From Serinicoccus sediminis (GTDB lineage: Bacteria > Actinomycetota > Actinomycetes > Actinomycetales > Dermatophilaceae): a stretch of 64,000 nucleotides of DNA. Below the pieces are notes generated by a model. The model saw only the letters and a list, made by a program, of their open reading frames with translations. It was not told the origin of the DNA and made no database searches. Positions 19,450 through 28,955 of the stretch are shown here, one piece after another (the stretch's first letter is position 1; each line of letters starts with the position of its first letter). The translations under genes and the position numbers were made by a program. Location of the stretch: contig NZ_SDVA01000010.1 in NCBI RefSeq assembly GCF_004153545.1, positions 1 to 64,000 of the forward strand. The letters run 5' to 3'.

Positions 19450-20587
19450 TCCTGCCGCCGGCCCTCCGGCACCCCGTGCGCCCGGAAGCACGACGCCTTC
19501 GTGCAGCGGGGCTCGTCCTGACAGGGCCTGCCGACGTCGCCGTCAGGCGTGGGCCCACCCGGTCGCCGTGTGGCTGCCTCCCGGTCGCGTGGCGTCAACA
19601 GGTCTCGGGCCGTCTGCGCCGGGAGCGGCCCGTAGCCGTCGAGGTGCGCAGCCACCGTGTCGCCGGCCATGAGCGAGGCATCGGTCATGACCAGGCTGAG
19701 GTCGATGTCGGGCAGTCGGCCCGGGTCCCGCCCGGTGACGTGGGCGTAGAGCGTGTCGGCCATGATCTTGCCCTGGCTCCGTGGGTCGCCGGAAGCGCGG
19801 AGCAGCTCGGCGTGACGCTTGAGCGCGGCATACACCGCGACGCCCTGGGCCGCCGGAAGCATGGCGGAGACCACGCACATGACGTCGGGCGCGGGGCGCA
19901 TGGACACGTAGGCGTCCTCGGCCGCCCGGGCGGCGCGGCGCACGTGGGCCTGCGGGTCCAGCTCGTCGACGAGGGCGGTCACCGTGGCACGCAGCTGCTG
20001 GGTGGACAGCCCGGCGAGCCGGCCGACGAGCTGCTCGTCGACGAGCCTTCGGTCCTCCGGCGACAGGCACGCCGTGGCCCGGGTGAGGGTCTCGGCCTGG
20101 TGACCGTCGATGACGCCGCCGGCCAGGGCCGCCAGGGTCGACGGCGTCTCGCGGGCGAGCGCCCGCGAGCAGGCCAGGCGGTTCGAGGAGCGGGCCGGGG
20201 ACGCCTTGCTCGCCACCGCCAGGTCGTCGGCGACCCCCGATCCGACGAGCGCGGGTGCACCCCCTCCGCCGCCTGCTGCCGCCGCTGCGACCGGTCGAAC
20301 TCGTCCGACAGCACGGCATGTGCCGCCGCGGACGCGCGGTTGAGATCCTCGAGCGCCCGGACCAGCTCGAGTCGCTCGGCGTCAGACGCGTCCGGCCGGG
20401 GCAGCGCGAGACGATGAGCCAGCGCCCGGATCTCGGCGCACCCCGCGGCCTCTCCTGTCGACGACGGCTCCTCGGCCGACCACACATGGTTCGACACGTC
20501 CCCCACCCCCTCGATGGCTTCTGCCTCCAGTTCATCGAACAGATGTTCGACATGCAAGGGTGGTGAGCGGTCGTTTTGGGGATCGCC

Positions 20588-21352
20588 TCAGGCGAGCATC
20601 CGGGAGTGCCAGGCGCGCGCCGTGCGGTAGCCGAGCCGGGCGTAGACCGTCCTGGCGGCCGCGTTGTCGCTGAACATCCCTAGCGTGCAGGCCCCGTGAC
20701 CCGCCAGCGCCCACCGCGTGAGGGCCGCGCTGACCACCGTCGCGAGCCCGGTGCCGCGGTACCGCGTCGAGGTGACGATCCCGGCCAGGTGCGGGACGCC
20801 GGTCGGCTCCCGCTCGGCCCCGCCGACGGCGAGCAGATCTCCGTCGGGCCCGCGCAGGCCGACCCAGTGGTGCACCCGCCCGGTCCCGATCTCGGTCCAC
20901 ACGCGAGGGTTGTGGGTGTGGGTGAACGCCTCCAGCTCGGCGGCGTCCGCCCGGTCGTCGAGGTGTATGACGTGCCGCTCGCGCGGGTCGACGCGCGGCA
21001 CCACGGTGGTCCACATCCAGTCCCAGTCACCTCCGTCAGCGAGGTCGAGGACGTCGTGCGCGACGGCGGCGTGCTCGCGCGGCACGGAGACCGCGCGGGC
21101 TCCCAGCCGCACGAGGTGGCCGTCGTCCCGCAGCCGGCACAGGGCCGCCCGCACACGGGCCGCCTCGTCCGCCATCGCACCCGGCCGCAGCGGCGCCACC
21201 CAGAACCCCGGCCGGTCACCGAGCCGCTGCACGAGCGCGACGCCCTCGTGCACCCATACCTCCCCGTGCAGCGGGTCGGGGAGCGCCCACCGCACCCACG
21301 GGTCGTCGCCGGACAGCGTGAGCAGCTGGGCGTGCGCGGTCAGTCGGTCCAC
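20588..21352 (-). CDS. GNAT-family N-acetyltransferase
   Basis: A 254-residue protein starting at GTG 21352 and reading away from rarA. The C-terminal half is a GNAT fold: [20 protein letters not shown], the acetyl-CoA loop [20 protein letters not shown] (Q/RxxGxG/A type), and [16 protein letters not shown]. The N-terminal 110 residues form a second, degenerate domain. Substrate unknown. A longer open frame extends antisense through rarA and is not coding. The start codon lies 18 bases from that of rarA, so the two promoters must overlap. Confidence 0.85.
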   Translation of the reverse strand: MDRLTAHAQLLTLSGDDPWVRWALPDPLHGEVWVHEGVALVQRLGDRPGFWVAPLRPGAMADEAARVRAALCRLRDDGHLVRLGARAVSVPREHAAVAHDVLDLADGGDWDWMWTTVVPRVDPRERHVIHLDDRADAAELEAFTHTHNPRVWTEIGTGRVHHWVGLRGPDGDLLAVGGAEREPTGVPHLAGIVTSTRYRGTGLATVVSAALTRWALAGHGACTLGMFSDNAAARTVYARLGYRTARAWHSRMLA

Positions 21353-21370
21353 GGCGTTAGCCTGACATGC
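21353..21370. promoter_or_regulatory. Shared divergent start region of rarA and the GNAT gene
   Basis: Only 18 bases separate the two start codons. TAGCCT at 21358-21363 is spaced as a -10 for a leaderless rarA mRNA beginning at GTG 21371. No ribosome site is visible for either gene. Upstream promoter elements for each must lie inside the coding sequence of the other. Confidence 0.5.
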
Positions 21371-22759
21371 GTGTCCGACCTCTTCACCTCCGCCGCGGAC
21401 GCCACGACCGGCGGTCCTGCGGGTGCCGGTGACGCCCGTGGCGCGCTGCTGGCCCCGCTGGCGGTCCGGATGCGTCCGCGCTCGCTGGACGAGGTCGTCG
21501 GGCAGCGCGACGTGCTCCGCGCGGGCTCGCCGCTGCGCCGGCTCATCGAGGGCCACGGCGGCGCCGCCGGTCCGCTGTCGGCGATCCTCTGGGGGCCTCC
21601 GGGGACCGGCAAGACCACCCTGGCGCACCTCGTCGCCCAGGCGGCCGACCGCACCTTCGTCGAGCTGTCGGCCGTCACCGCCGGCGTCAAGGACGTCCGG
21701 GCGGTGATGGACCACGCCGTCCAGGAACGCTCCCTGCACGGCCGCCAGACCGTGCTCTTCCTCGACGAGATCCACCGTTTCACCAAGGCGCAGCAGGACG
21801 CCCTGCTCCCCGGTGTCGAGAACCGCACCGTCATCCTCGTCGCGGCGACCACCGAGAACCCGTCGTTCTCGATCATCGCCCCGCTGCTGTCGCGCTCGGT
21901 CCTGGTGACGCTGACCTCCCTTGACGACGAGGACGTGCGCGGCGTCGTGGGGCGTGCGCTCGCCGACGACCGTGGCCTCGACGGGGCGTTCACCCTGGCC
22001 GAGGACGCCACCGAGCACGTCGTCCGGATGGCCGGGGGCGACGCCCGACGCGCGCTGACCACCCTCGAGGCGGCGGCCGGGGTGGCCGCCGACGACCGGC
22101 CGGCCGGCCGCGAGGACGACGTCACCGAGATCACGCTGGCGCAGGTCGAGCAGGCGGTGGCGCAGGCCGCTGTCCGCTACGACCGCGCCGGCGACCAGCA
22201 CTACGACGTGGCCAGCGCCTTCATCAAGTCGATGCGCGGCTCCGACGTTGACGCGGCGCTGCACTACCTCGCCCGGCAGCTCGAGGCGGGGGAGGACCCG
22301 CGGTTCATCGCCCGGCGCATCGTCATCGCCGCCAGCGAGGACGTCGGCATGGGTGACCCCACCGCGCTGCAGACCGCGGTGGCCGCGATGCACGCCGTCG
22401 CGCAGATCGGGATGCCCGAGGCCCGGATCATCCTGGGCCAGGCGGTCGTCCACAACGCGCTGGCGCCCAAGTCCAACGCGGCCTACTCCGCGGTCAACGC
22501 GGCGGTCGCGGACGTCCGCGCCGGCAAGGGCGGCCCCGTCCCGGCGCACCTGCGGGGGAGCGGGTATGCCGGGGCCGCCCGCCTCGGCCACGGCGAGGGC
22601 TATCGCTACACCCACGACGAGCCGGCCGGCGTGGGGGAGCAGCAGTTCCTGCCCGACGACCTCGCCGAGGCCGACTACTACCAGCCCACCTCGCGGGGCT
22701 GGGAGGAGCGTCTGGGCCCGCGCTGGCGCGAGCTGCGCCGCATCATCCGCGGCCGCTGA
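21371..22759 (+). CDS. rarA: Replication-associated recombination protein A (MgsA-type AAA ATPase)
   Basis: A 462-residue clamp-loader-like AAA+ ATPase acting at stalled forks. N-terminal [17 protein letters not shown], Walker [15 protein letters not shown] (near residue 78), Walker [21 protein letters not shown], sensor TTENPSFSI, and the C-terminal MgsA domain with [14 protein letters not shown] and [15 protein letters not shown] 21371 is chosen because the frame before it is antisense to the GNAT gene. The rarA-alaS-ruvX-mltG order is the standard actinobacterial one. Confidence 0.95.
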   Translation: MSDLFTSAADATTGGPAGAGDARGALLAPLAVRMRPRSLDEVVGQRDVLRAGSPLRRLIEGHGGAAGPLSAILWGPPGTGKTTLAHLVAQAADRTFVELSAVTAGVKDVRAVMDHAVQERSLHGRQTVLFLDEIHRFTKAQQDALLPGVENRTVILVAATTENPSFSIIAPLLSRSVLVTLTSLDDEDVRGVVGRALADDRGLDGAFTLAEDATEHVVRMAGGDARRALTTLEAAAGVAADDRPAGREDDVTEITLAQVEQAVAQAAVRYDRAGDQHYDVASAFIKSMRGSDVDAALHYLARQLEAGEDPRFIARRIVIAASEDVGMGDPTALQTAVAAMHAVAQIGMPEARIILGQAVVHNALAPKSNAAYSAVNAAVADVRAGKGGPVPAHLRGSGYAGAARLGHGEGYRYTHDEPAGVGEQQFLPDDLAEADYYQPTSRGWEERLGPRWRELRRIIRGR

Positions 22760-22810
22760 GCCCGCCCCGCCCCGGGGCGTCGGGGTTCGGCCGGTGCCGG
22801 TGGGGTCGTC

Positions 22811-22856
22811 TAGAGTGGATGAGCCCTGTCGCACCGCCGGCGCACCCTGGCGCCGG
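22811..22856 (+). promoter_or_regulatory. alaS promoter and leader hairpin
   Basis: TAGAGT at 22811-22816 is a good -10. The about 50-base leader holds a 7-bp hairpin, CCGGCGC (22837-22843) with GCGCCGG (22850-22856), followed by the ribosome site GAGGAG before ATG 22872. No T-box core or specifier loop is visible, unlike the aspS leader. Confidence 0.55.
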
Positions 22857-22871
22857 GCCTACGAGGAGATC

Positions 22872-25556
22872 ATGGAAACCGCCGAGATCCGCCGCCGCTG
22901 GCTGTCCTTCTTCGAGGGCAAGGGCCACGTCGTGGTGCCGAGCGCCTCGCTGGTCAGCCAGGACCCGACGCTGCTGTTCACCGTCGCCGGCATGGTGCCG
23001 TTCATCCCCTACCTCACCGGTCAGCAGACGCCCCCGTGGAAGCGGGCCACGAGCGTGCAGAAGTGCGTGCGCACCCTCGACATCGAGGAGGTCGGCAAGA
23101 CCACCCGGCACGGCACCTTCTTCCAGATGAACGGCAACTTCTCGTTCGGCGACTACTTCAAGGAGGAGGCGATCTCCTACGCGTGGGAGTTCGTCACCGG
23201 GTCGCAGTCGCAGGGCTGCCTCGGGTTCGACCCGGAGAGCATCTGGGTCACCGTGCTCAAGGGCGACGAGGAGGCCGCCGAGATCTGGGGGCGGGTCGCG
23301 GGGCTGCCGCCGGAGCGCATCCAGGAGCGCGGCCTGGAGGACAACTACTGGCACACCGGAGTCCCCGGCCCGGGCGGGCCCTGCAGCGAGATCTACGTCG
23401 ACCGCGGCCCCGAGTTCGGCCCGGACGGCGGGCCGGTGGTGGACGAGGACCGGTTCCTGGAGATCTGGAACCTCGTCTTCATGCAGGAGGAGCTCTCCGA
23501 GGTCCGGTCCAAGACCGACTTCGACGTGACCGGTGAGCTGCCGAGCAAGAACATCGACACCGGCATGGGCCTGGAGCGGGTGGCCTACCTCCTCCAGGGC
23601 GTGGACAACCTCTACGAGATCGACGAGGTCTACCCCGTCATCGAGCGCGCAGAGGAGCTGAGCGGCCGCGCCTACGGCGCCGACGACGAGGACGACGTGC
23701 GCTTCCGCGTGGTCGCGGACCATGTGCGGTCCGGCCTCATGCTGCTCGGCGACGGCGTCGTGCCCGGCAACGAGGGCCGTGGCTACGTCCTGCGGCGACT
23801 GCTCCGGCGCGCGGTGCGCTCCATGCGGCTGCTGGGGGTGGAGCAGGCCTCGCTGACCGAGCTCCTCACGGTGAGTAAGGACGTCATGCGCACGTCCTAC
23901 CCCGAACTGCAGGAGCAGTGGGAGCGGATCAAGGAGGTCGCGGCGGCCGAGGAGGAGGCGTTCCGGCGCACCCTGGCCAGCGGGACGACCATCCTCGACG
24001 ACGCGGTGGCGCGCGCCCGGTCCGCCGGCGCGACGCGGCTCGGCGGGGCCGAGGCGTTCGCGCTGCACGACACCTACGGCTTCCCCATCGACCTGACCCT
24101 GGAGATGGCCTCCGAGCAGGGGCTGACGGTCGACGAGGACGGCTTCCGTGCGCTCATGAGCGAGCAGCGCGAGCGCGCCAAGGCCGACGCCAAGGCCAAG
24201 AAGTCCGGGCGCGGCGGGGCGGGGGCCTACCGCGGCCTCGCCGAGCGGCTCGGGACGCAGACGGTCTTCACCGGCTACGAGCAGATGACCGGCGAGGACC
24301 GGGTCCTCGGCCTGCTGTCGGAGGGGCGCGAGGTCGAGGGCTACCGGTCGCACGGCGACGACGCCGGTGCCGAGCTCGAGCTGGTGCTCGCCAGCACCCC
24401 GTTCTACGCGGAGGCCGGAGGCCAGCTGGCCGACCACGGCACCATCCGCCTCGGCAGCGGCGGGCTCTTCGAGGTCACCGACGTGCAGCGGCCGGTGCCG
24501 GGCCTGGTCGTGCACCGCGGACGGCTGCTCGAGGGCGAGGTGCGCGTGGGCGAGGACGCGCACAGCGAGATCGACGTCGCCCGCCGGGCCTCGGTGTCGC
24601 GCGCGCACACCGCGACCCACATCGTGCACAAGGTCCTCCGTGAGACGCTGGGGGAGAGCGCGACCCAGGCGGGCTCGGAGAACGCGCCCGGCCGGCTGCG
24701 CTTCGACTTCCGGGCGACCCGGGGGCTGGACGCCGCCGAGCTGGCCGCGGTCGAGGCCCGCATCAACGAGCGCCTCATGGCCGACCTGCAGGTCAGCGCT
24801 GCCGAGATGAGCTTCGCGGAGGCGCGGGAGATGGGCGCGATGGCGCTCTTCGGGGAGCGGTACCCCGACGTCGTCCGCGTCGTCTCGGTGGGCGGCCCGT
24901 GGAGCCTCGAGCTGTGCGGAGGCACCCACGTGCAGGGCAGCTCCCAGCTCGCGCTGGTCAAGATCATGGGTGAGTCCTCGATCGGCTCCGGCGTGCGTCG
25001 CGTCGAGGCGCTGGTGGGCGCGGACGCCTATGCCCACCTCGCGCGGGAGAACGTCATCGTCAACCAGCTCACCGACACCCTCAAGGTGCGGCCGGACGAG
25101 CTGTCCGACCGGGTGGCGCAGCTGGTGGCCCGGCTCAAGGACGCCGAGAAGGAGATCGCGCAGGCCAAGGCCTCGCAGGTGCTCTCCGCCGCGTCCGGGC
25201 TGGTCGACCAGGCGCGCGACGTGGCTGGCACGACATACCTCGGGCACGACCTCGGCGACGGCGCGGGCGGGGACGACCTCCGCCGGCTCGTCACCGACCT
25301 GCGGGCCCGGCTCGGCAACGAGCGCCCGGTCGTCGTGGCGCTGACCGCGAGCGCGGGCGGGCGCCCCTCGGTCGTCGTGGCCACGAACGAGGCGGCGCGC
25401 CAGCGTGGCACCAAGGCCGGTGCCCTGGTGCGGGTCGCCGCCCAGGCCCTCGGCGGCGGGGGCGGAGGCAAGGACGACCTGGCCCAGGGGGGCGGGCAGG
25501 ACGCCGGCGCGACCGGAGCGGCGCTGACGGCCGTCGAGGACGCCCTCCGGGCATGA
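22872..25556 (+). CDS. alaS: Alanine--tRNA ligase
   Basis: 894 residues, full-length class II AlaRS. It starts METAEIRRRWLSFFEGKGH; catalytic core KCVRTLDIEEVGKTTRHGTF and FQMNGNFSFGDYFKEEAI; editing domain with zinc-type motifs HTATHIVHKVL and CGGTHVQGSS; C-terminal oligomerisation/C-Ala domain ending in a DHHA1-like, glycine-rich segment (QALGGGGGGKDDLAQGGGQD). ATG 22872 follows GAGGAG. The stop overlaps the ruvX start in ATGA. Confidence 0.98.
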   Translation: METAEIRRRWLSFFEGKGHVVVPSASLVSQDPTLLFTVAGMVPFIPYLTGQQTPPWKRATSVQKCVRTLDIEEVGKTTRHGTFFQMNGNFSFGDYFKEEAISYAWEFVTGSQSQGCLGFDPESIWVTVLKGDEEAAEIWGRVAGLPPERIQERGLEDNYWHTGVPGPGGPCSEIYVDRGPEFGPDGGPVVDEDRFLEIWNLVFMQEELSEVRSKTDFDVTGELPSKNIDTGMGLERVAYLLQGVDNLYEIDEVYPVIERAEELSGRAYGADDEDDVRFRVVADHVRSGLMLLGDGVVPGNEGRGYVLRRLLRRAVRSMRLLGVEQASLTELLTVSKDVMRTSYPELQEQWERIKEVAAAEEEAFRRTLASGTTILDDAVARARSAGATRLGGAEAFALHDTYGFPIDLTLEMASEQGLTVDEDGFRALMSEQRERAKADAKAKKSGRGGAGAYRGLAERLGTQTVFTGYEQMTGEDRVLGLLSEGREVEGYRSHGDDAGAELELVLASTPFYAEAGGQLADHGTIRLGSGGLFEVTDVQRPVPGLVVHRGRLLEGEVRVGEDAHSEIDVARRASVSRAHTATHIVHKVLRETLGESATQAGSENAPGRLRFDFRATRGLDAAELAAVEARINERLMADLQVSAAEMSFAEAREMGAMALFGERYPDVVRVVSVGGPWSLELCGGTHVQGSSQLALVKIMGESSIGSGVRRVEALVGADAYAHLARENVIVNQLTDTLKVRPDELSDRVAQLVARLKDAEKEIAQAKASQVLSAASGLVDQARDVAGTTYLGHDLGDGAGGDDLRRLVTDLRARLGNERPVVVALTASAGGRPSVVVATNEAARQRGTKAGALVRVAAQALGGGGGGKDDLAQGGGQDAGATGAALTAVEDALRA

Positions 25557-26092
25557 GTGCCGCGCAGGACCGGGACCGCGTGGGAGACGCCACCGGTGTG
25601 CTGCTCGGCGTCGACGTCGGCGAGGTCCGGGTCGGTCTCGCCGCCTCCGACGCCCTGGGCATGCTGGCCCACCCGGTGACCACGCTGCGGCGCGACCACG
25701 AGGGCGGGACCGACCTCGAGGAGATCGCCGAGGAGGTCCGTCGACGGGACGCCGTGCTGGTCGTCGTCGGGATGCCGCGATCGCTCGACGGGACCGAGCG
25801 GGTGGCGGCGCAGCGGGCCCGCGGGTACGCTGAGCGGCTGCAACGGTGCCTGGAGGTGCCGGTACGGCTCTGGGACGAGCGGATGTCCACGGTCGACGCC
25901 CACCGGGCGCTGCACAGCAGCGGTGTCCCGGGACGCGAGCAGCGTGGTGTCGTCGACCAGGTGGCGGCCGTGCTCATCCTCCAGGCCGCCCTGGACGCAC
26001 GTCGCGCCGGCCGTCCCGCCGGCACCCCCGTGACGACGCGCAAGCCCCGGGCCCGACGGTCCCGCCACCCTGACGCGAAGGACGCCACATGA
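25553..26092 (+). CDS. ruvX: Holliday junction resolvase RuvX (YqgF)
   Basis: 179 residues with an RNase H-like fold: LLGVDVGEVRVGLAASD near the N-terminus supplies the first acidic residue, VVVGMPRSLDGTE follows, and DERMSTVDAHRAL carries the last conserved acidic region. The family is implicated in Holliday junction cleavage and pre-16S rRNA processing. The C-terminal 20 residues are basic. Linked by ATGA overlaps to both alaS and mltG, as in most actinobacteria. Confidence 0.94.
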   Translation: MSAAQDRDRVGDATGVLLGVDVGEVRVGLAASDALGMLAHPVTTLRRDHEGGTDLEEIAEEVRRRDAVLVVVGMPRSLDGTERVAAQRARGYAERLQRCLEVPVRLWDERMSTVDAHRALHSSGVPGREQRGVVDQVAAVLILQAALDARRAGRPAGTPVTTRKPRARRSRHPDAKDAT

Positions 26093-27360
26093 GCCAGCCC
26101 CCCGAGGACGACTGGGACGAGCACGACGCCCGCGGTGTCGCGCGACGCTTCGACGACGACCTGCTCGCCCTGCGGGGCACCCGGCACCACGACGAGTCGC
26201 TGGCCGACCACGTGCTCGACCCGGGAGACCCTGGGCACCACGACGACCCCCACCTCGACCCCGGCCACCGGCCGCGGCGTCGTCGGCACCGCAGCCCCTG
26301 GCTCGTCGCGCTCGCCCTGGGCCTGGCGGGGGTGGTGGTGCTGGTGGCCGCCGTCTACTCCCTCGGCTCCCTCCGCTCGCTGGTGCCGGACCTCGCCGCC
26401 GGCGGTGAGGACGTCTCCACCGCCGACTACGAGGGCGAGGGCAGCGGGGAGGTGATGGTCGAGATCCCCGAGGGGGCGGCGGGCGCGCAGATCGCCCAGA
26501 TCCTCGTCGAGGAGGACGTCGTCGGGTCGGTGTCCGCGTTCTCGACGGCGCTCCAGGCCGACCCGGACTCCGCCGCGATCCAGCCGGGGACCTACCGGAT
26601 GGCCAACCAGATGAGCTCCGAGGCGGCCCTGGAGCGCCTCCTCGACAGCGAGTACCGCGAGTTCAGCGGGGTCACCGTGCGCGAGGGTCTCTGGGTCGAC
26701 GAGACGTTCACGGTCCTGGCCGAGGAGACCGGTCACGAGGTGGCCGACTACGAGGCCGTGGACCCCGAGGACCTCCAGCTCCCCGCGGCGGCGCGGGGAG
26801 AGCTGGAGGGCTTCCTCTACCCGAGCACCTACGAGTTCGGGCCGGACACCACGCCGCAGGAGCAGCTGCAGGCCATGATCGACCAGGGCGTCCAGGTCTA
26901 CGACGAGATCGGCATCCCGGACGACCAGCTGCGCGAGGTGGTCATCAAGGCCAGCATCGTGCAGGGCGAGGGGCAGTTCGCCGAGGACCTGCCCAAGATC
27001 GCCCGGGTCATGGAGAACCGCATCGAGGGCAACTCCGAGACCAACGGCCTCATGCAGATGGACTCCACGGTCCACTACATCTACCAGGAGCGCGGGCGCG
27101 CCGGGACGACCGAGGAGCAGCGCTCCAACGACAGCCCCTACAACACCTACGTGCACCCGGGGCTGCCCCCGGGGCCCATCAACAGCCCCGGCGAGGCGGC
27201 GCTGCGCGCCGCGATGGAGCCCGAGCCCGGTGACTGGGTCTACTTCGTCACCGTCGACCCCTCGACCGGCGAGACGAAGTTCGCCGAGACCTACGAGGAG
27301 CACCTCGTCAACCAGGAGGAGTTCCTCCGGTGGTGCGAGGACAACCCGGACCAGTGCTGA
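26089..27360 (+). CDS. mltG: Endolytic peptidoglycan transglycosylase MltG
   Basis: 423 residues. A cytoplasmic tail rich in His/Asp and then Arg (1-63), one membrane helix (WLVALALGLAGVVVLVAAVY), then the extracytoplasmic LysM-like and YceG domains. Conserved segments: FLYPSTYEF, the active-site helix KASIVQGEGQFAEDLPKIAR and VNPG-type end MQMDSTVHYIY ... YNTYVHPGLPPGPINSPG. In the Gram-negative motif SIVEKE the first Glu is Gln here, while the second is kept, a pattern I believe is common in actinobacteria. It cuts nascent glycan strands and so helps set their length. Overlaps ruvX (ATGA) and aroE. Confidence 0.94.
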   Translation: MSQPPEDDWDEHDARGVARRFDDDLLALRGTRHHDESLADHVLDPGDPGHHDDPHLDPGHRPRRRRHRSPWLVALALGLAGVVVLVAAVYSLGSLRSLVPDLAAGGEDVSTADYEGEGSGEVMVEIPEGAAGAQIAQILVEEDVVGSVSAFSTALQADPDSAAIQPGTYRMANQMSSEAALERLLDSEYREFSGVTVREGLWVDETFTVLAEETGHEVADYEAVDPEDLQLPAAARGELEGFLYPSTYEFGPDTTPQEQLQAMIDQGVQVYDEIGIPDDQLREVVIKASIVQGEGQFAEDLPKIARVMENRIEGNSETNGLMQMDSTVHYIYQERGRAGTTEEQRSNDSPYNTYVHPGLPPGPINSPGEAALRAAMEPEPGDWVYFVTVDPSTGETKFAETYEEHLVNQEEFLRWCEDNPDQC

Positions 27361-28184
27361 CCCGCGCGGGCGTCGTCGGCTCGCCCGTGGCCCACTCCCT
27401 GTCCCCGGTCCTGCACCGCGCGGCCTACGCCGCTCTGGGTCTGGAGGGCTGGTCCTACGACCGCGCCGAGGTGCCGGCCGGCGAGCTGGCGGCGCACGTC
27501 GCGGCGCTGGGCCCGGACTGGGCGGGGCTGTCGGTCACCATGCCCGGCAAGGAGGAGGCGCTGTCGCTGGCCGTCGAGGCCAGCGCCCCCGCCGTCGCGG
27601 TCGGCGCCGCCAACACGCTCGTCCGTCGACGCGCGGGGTGGTATGCCGACAACACCGACGTGGACGGGCTCCGGGCGGCGCTGGTCGAGTCCGGGGTGGT
27701 CGAGGTGCACCACGCGGTCGTGGTGGGCGGCGGGGCCACCGCGCGCTCGGCGCTGCTGGCGCTGCGGGACCTCGGCGTCCGGTCGGTGCGGATCCTCGTC
27801 CGCGACCGCCTGCGGCCGCCGACCGCCCGGCTCGTCGAGTCCCTCGGCCTCGACGTGCGGGTCGGGCGCCTGGCGGACGGGCTACGGCTGGACGACGCCG
27901 AGGTGGTGCTGAGCACCCTCCCGGGCGGCACGCCGGCCCCGCCCGTCCTCCGGGCCGGCGCGCCGCGGGCGACCGTGATGGACGTGAGCTACGCCCCCTG
28001 GCCGAGCCCGCTGGCCGACGCGGTGGACCAGGCCACGCAGGGTAGGGTCCCGGTCGTGAGGGGAACGCGGATGCTGCTGCACCAGGCGGCGCGGCAGGTC
28101 GAGCTCATGACCGGTCGGGACGCACCCACCTCGGCGATGGACGAGGCGCTCGGACGTGCGCTGGCCGGGCGGACCCCCCGGTGA
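27354..28184 (+). CDS. aroE: Shikimate dehydrogenase
   Basis: Reduces 3-dehydroshikimate to shikimate with NADPH; 276 residues. GTG 27354 gives the family N-terminus (LTRAGVVGSPVAHSLSPVLH); an upstream ATG at 27330 is in frame but would add residues inside mltG. Substrate residues in SLSP and the catalytic Lys in SVTMPGKEEAL are present, as are GAANTLVR, NTDVDGLRAAL and the nucleotide-binding VVGGGATARSALLAL. It overlaps the mltG stop and, by GTGA, the peptidase downstream. Confidence 0.95.
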   Translation: MLTRAGVVGSPVAHSLSPVLHRAAYAALGLEGWSYDRAEVPAGELAAHVAALGPDWAGLSVTMPGKEEALSLAVEASAPAVAVGAANTLVRRRAGWYADNTDVDGLRAALVESGVVEVHHAVVVGGGATARSALLALRDLGVRSVRILVRDRLRPPTARLVESLGLDVRVGRLADGLRLDDAEVVLSTLPGGTPAPPVLRAGAPRATVMDVSYAPWPSPLADAVDQATQGRVPVVRGTRMLLHQAARQVELMTGRDAPTSAMDEALGRALAGRTPR

Positions 28185-28900
28185 CCGACCTCGTCCTGCC
28201 CGTCGCCGTCGCGGTCGTGGTCGCCGTGCTCGGCGTCCCCGTGGCGCGCTGGCTGCAGCAGACGACCTACCGCAAGCCGGACGAGGTCGACGAGCCCTCG
28301 CCAGGACGCCGCTGGTGGGTGCCGTTCGCCCTCGCCCTGTCGGCGGCGGCGGTGATGCACCGCGTGTGGCAGGTCCCCGACGACGCCGTCCCGGGCTGGC
28401 CGGTCGCGGCCGTCCTCACCCCCACCCTGCTCATCGTCACGCTCGCCTGCGTCTGCCTGGCGGCGATGGACCTCGACGTGCACCGGCTGCCCGACCGCAT
28501 CATGTGGCCCACCATGGGCACGCTGCTCGTCGGGCTGCCGCTGGCGGCGCTGGTCGGCGGGGGGATGGAGCCGCTCGTGCGGGCCCTGCTCGCCGGGCTC
28601 GCCGCCGGGGGCTTCTACCTGCTCATCGCGTTGCTCTCCCTCGCCCGCGGCTCGCTCGCGCTGGGCCTCGGCGACGTCAAGCTCGCGGCCGTCCTGGGCA
28701 CCGGGCTCGGGTGGTTCGGCTGGGCCGAGATGATGCTCGGGATCTACGCCGGCTTCATCGTGGGCGGCCTCTTCGCCGTCGGGCTGCTGCTCTCGCGCCG
28801 GGTGAGCTGGAAGGGCGACTTCGCCTACGGCCCGGCCATGATGGTCGGCGCGCTGGTCGGGCTGCTGCTGGGAGGAACGACCCTGACCGGGCTGGCCTGA
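28181..28900 (+). CDS. A24-family prepilin peptidase
   Basis: 239 residues with about seven membrane helices. The two catalytic Asp motifs are [14 protein letters not shown] (near residue 88) and [13 protein letters not shown] (GxGD, near residue 163). The N-terminal zinc/methyltransferase domain of bifunctional PilD is missing, as in TadV/CpaA-type enzymes. It would cleave type IV or Tad pilin leaders, but no pilin or secretion genes occur in the window. GTG 28181 overlaps the aroE stop. A peptidase gene at this spot between aroE and aroC recurs in actinobacteria. Confidence 0.9.
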   Translation: MTDLVLPVAVAVVVAVLGVPVARWLQQTTYRKPDEVDEPSPGRRWWVPFALALSAAAVMHRVWQVPDDAVPGWPVAAVLTPTLLIVTLACVCLAAMDLDVHRLPDRIMWPTMGTLLVGLPLAALVGGGMEPLVRALLAGLAAGGFYLLIALLSLARGSLALGLGDVKLAAVLGTGLGWFGWAEMMLGIYAGFIVGGLFAVGLLLSRRVSWKGDFAYGPAMMVGALVGLLLGGTTLTGLA

Positions 28901-28955
28901 CCGCGCCCCTGGACCGGCCCGGGCACGATGCCCGGCGCGTGGGAGGATGGCGGCC

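Larger units (their letters stand above)
18858..20557 (-). pseudogene. DUF222/HNH endonuclease, frameshifted
   Basis: Two - strand frames together make one DUF222-HNH protein. The N-terminal part starts at TTG 20557 (HVEHLFDELEAEAIEGVG) and runs to QRRQQAAEGV; the rest continues in another frame from about 20258 (GVADDLAVASKASPARSS onward) to the stop at 18858. One extra G in the run of five at 20260-20264 would join them as AAEGGAPALV. The HNH site is intact: CRTPWCGAPIRHVDHRVRHR, then GGSTDLSNGQGLCQRCNQ. DUF222 covers roughly the first 300 residues. Two tandem-repeat arrays lie in the linker and the tail. The gene may be truly broken, phase-variable or affected by a sequencing error; the long intact 3' frame argues for recent change. 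These proteins are multicopy in Micrococcales and poorly understood. Confidence 0.82.

Noticed and set aside
16483-19491. Open frame of 1002 residues antisense to aspS running into the HNH gene
   Set aside because: Low-complexity Arg/Ala/Gly-rich translation; it conflicts with both aspS and the real HNH frame.
20588-22834. Full 748-residue version of the GNAT frame extending antisense through rarA
   Set aside because: Only residues after GTG 21352 resemble a protein family; the upstream part is complement of rarA.
22817-22871. Possible T-box in the alaS leader
   Set aside because: The leader holds only one small hairpin; no T-box core (TGGNACC with flanking helices) or specifier loop is present.
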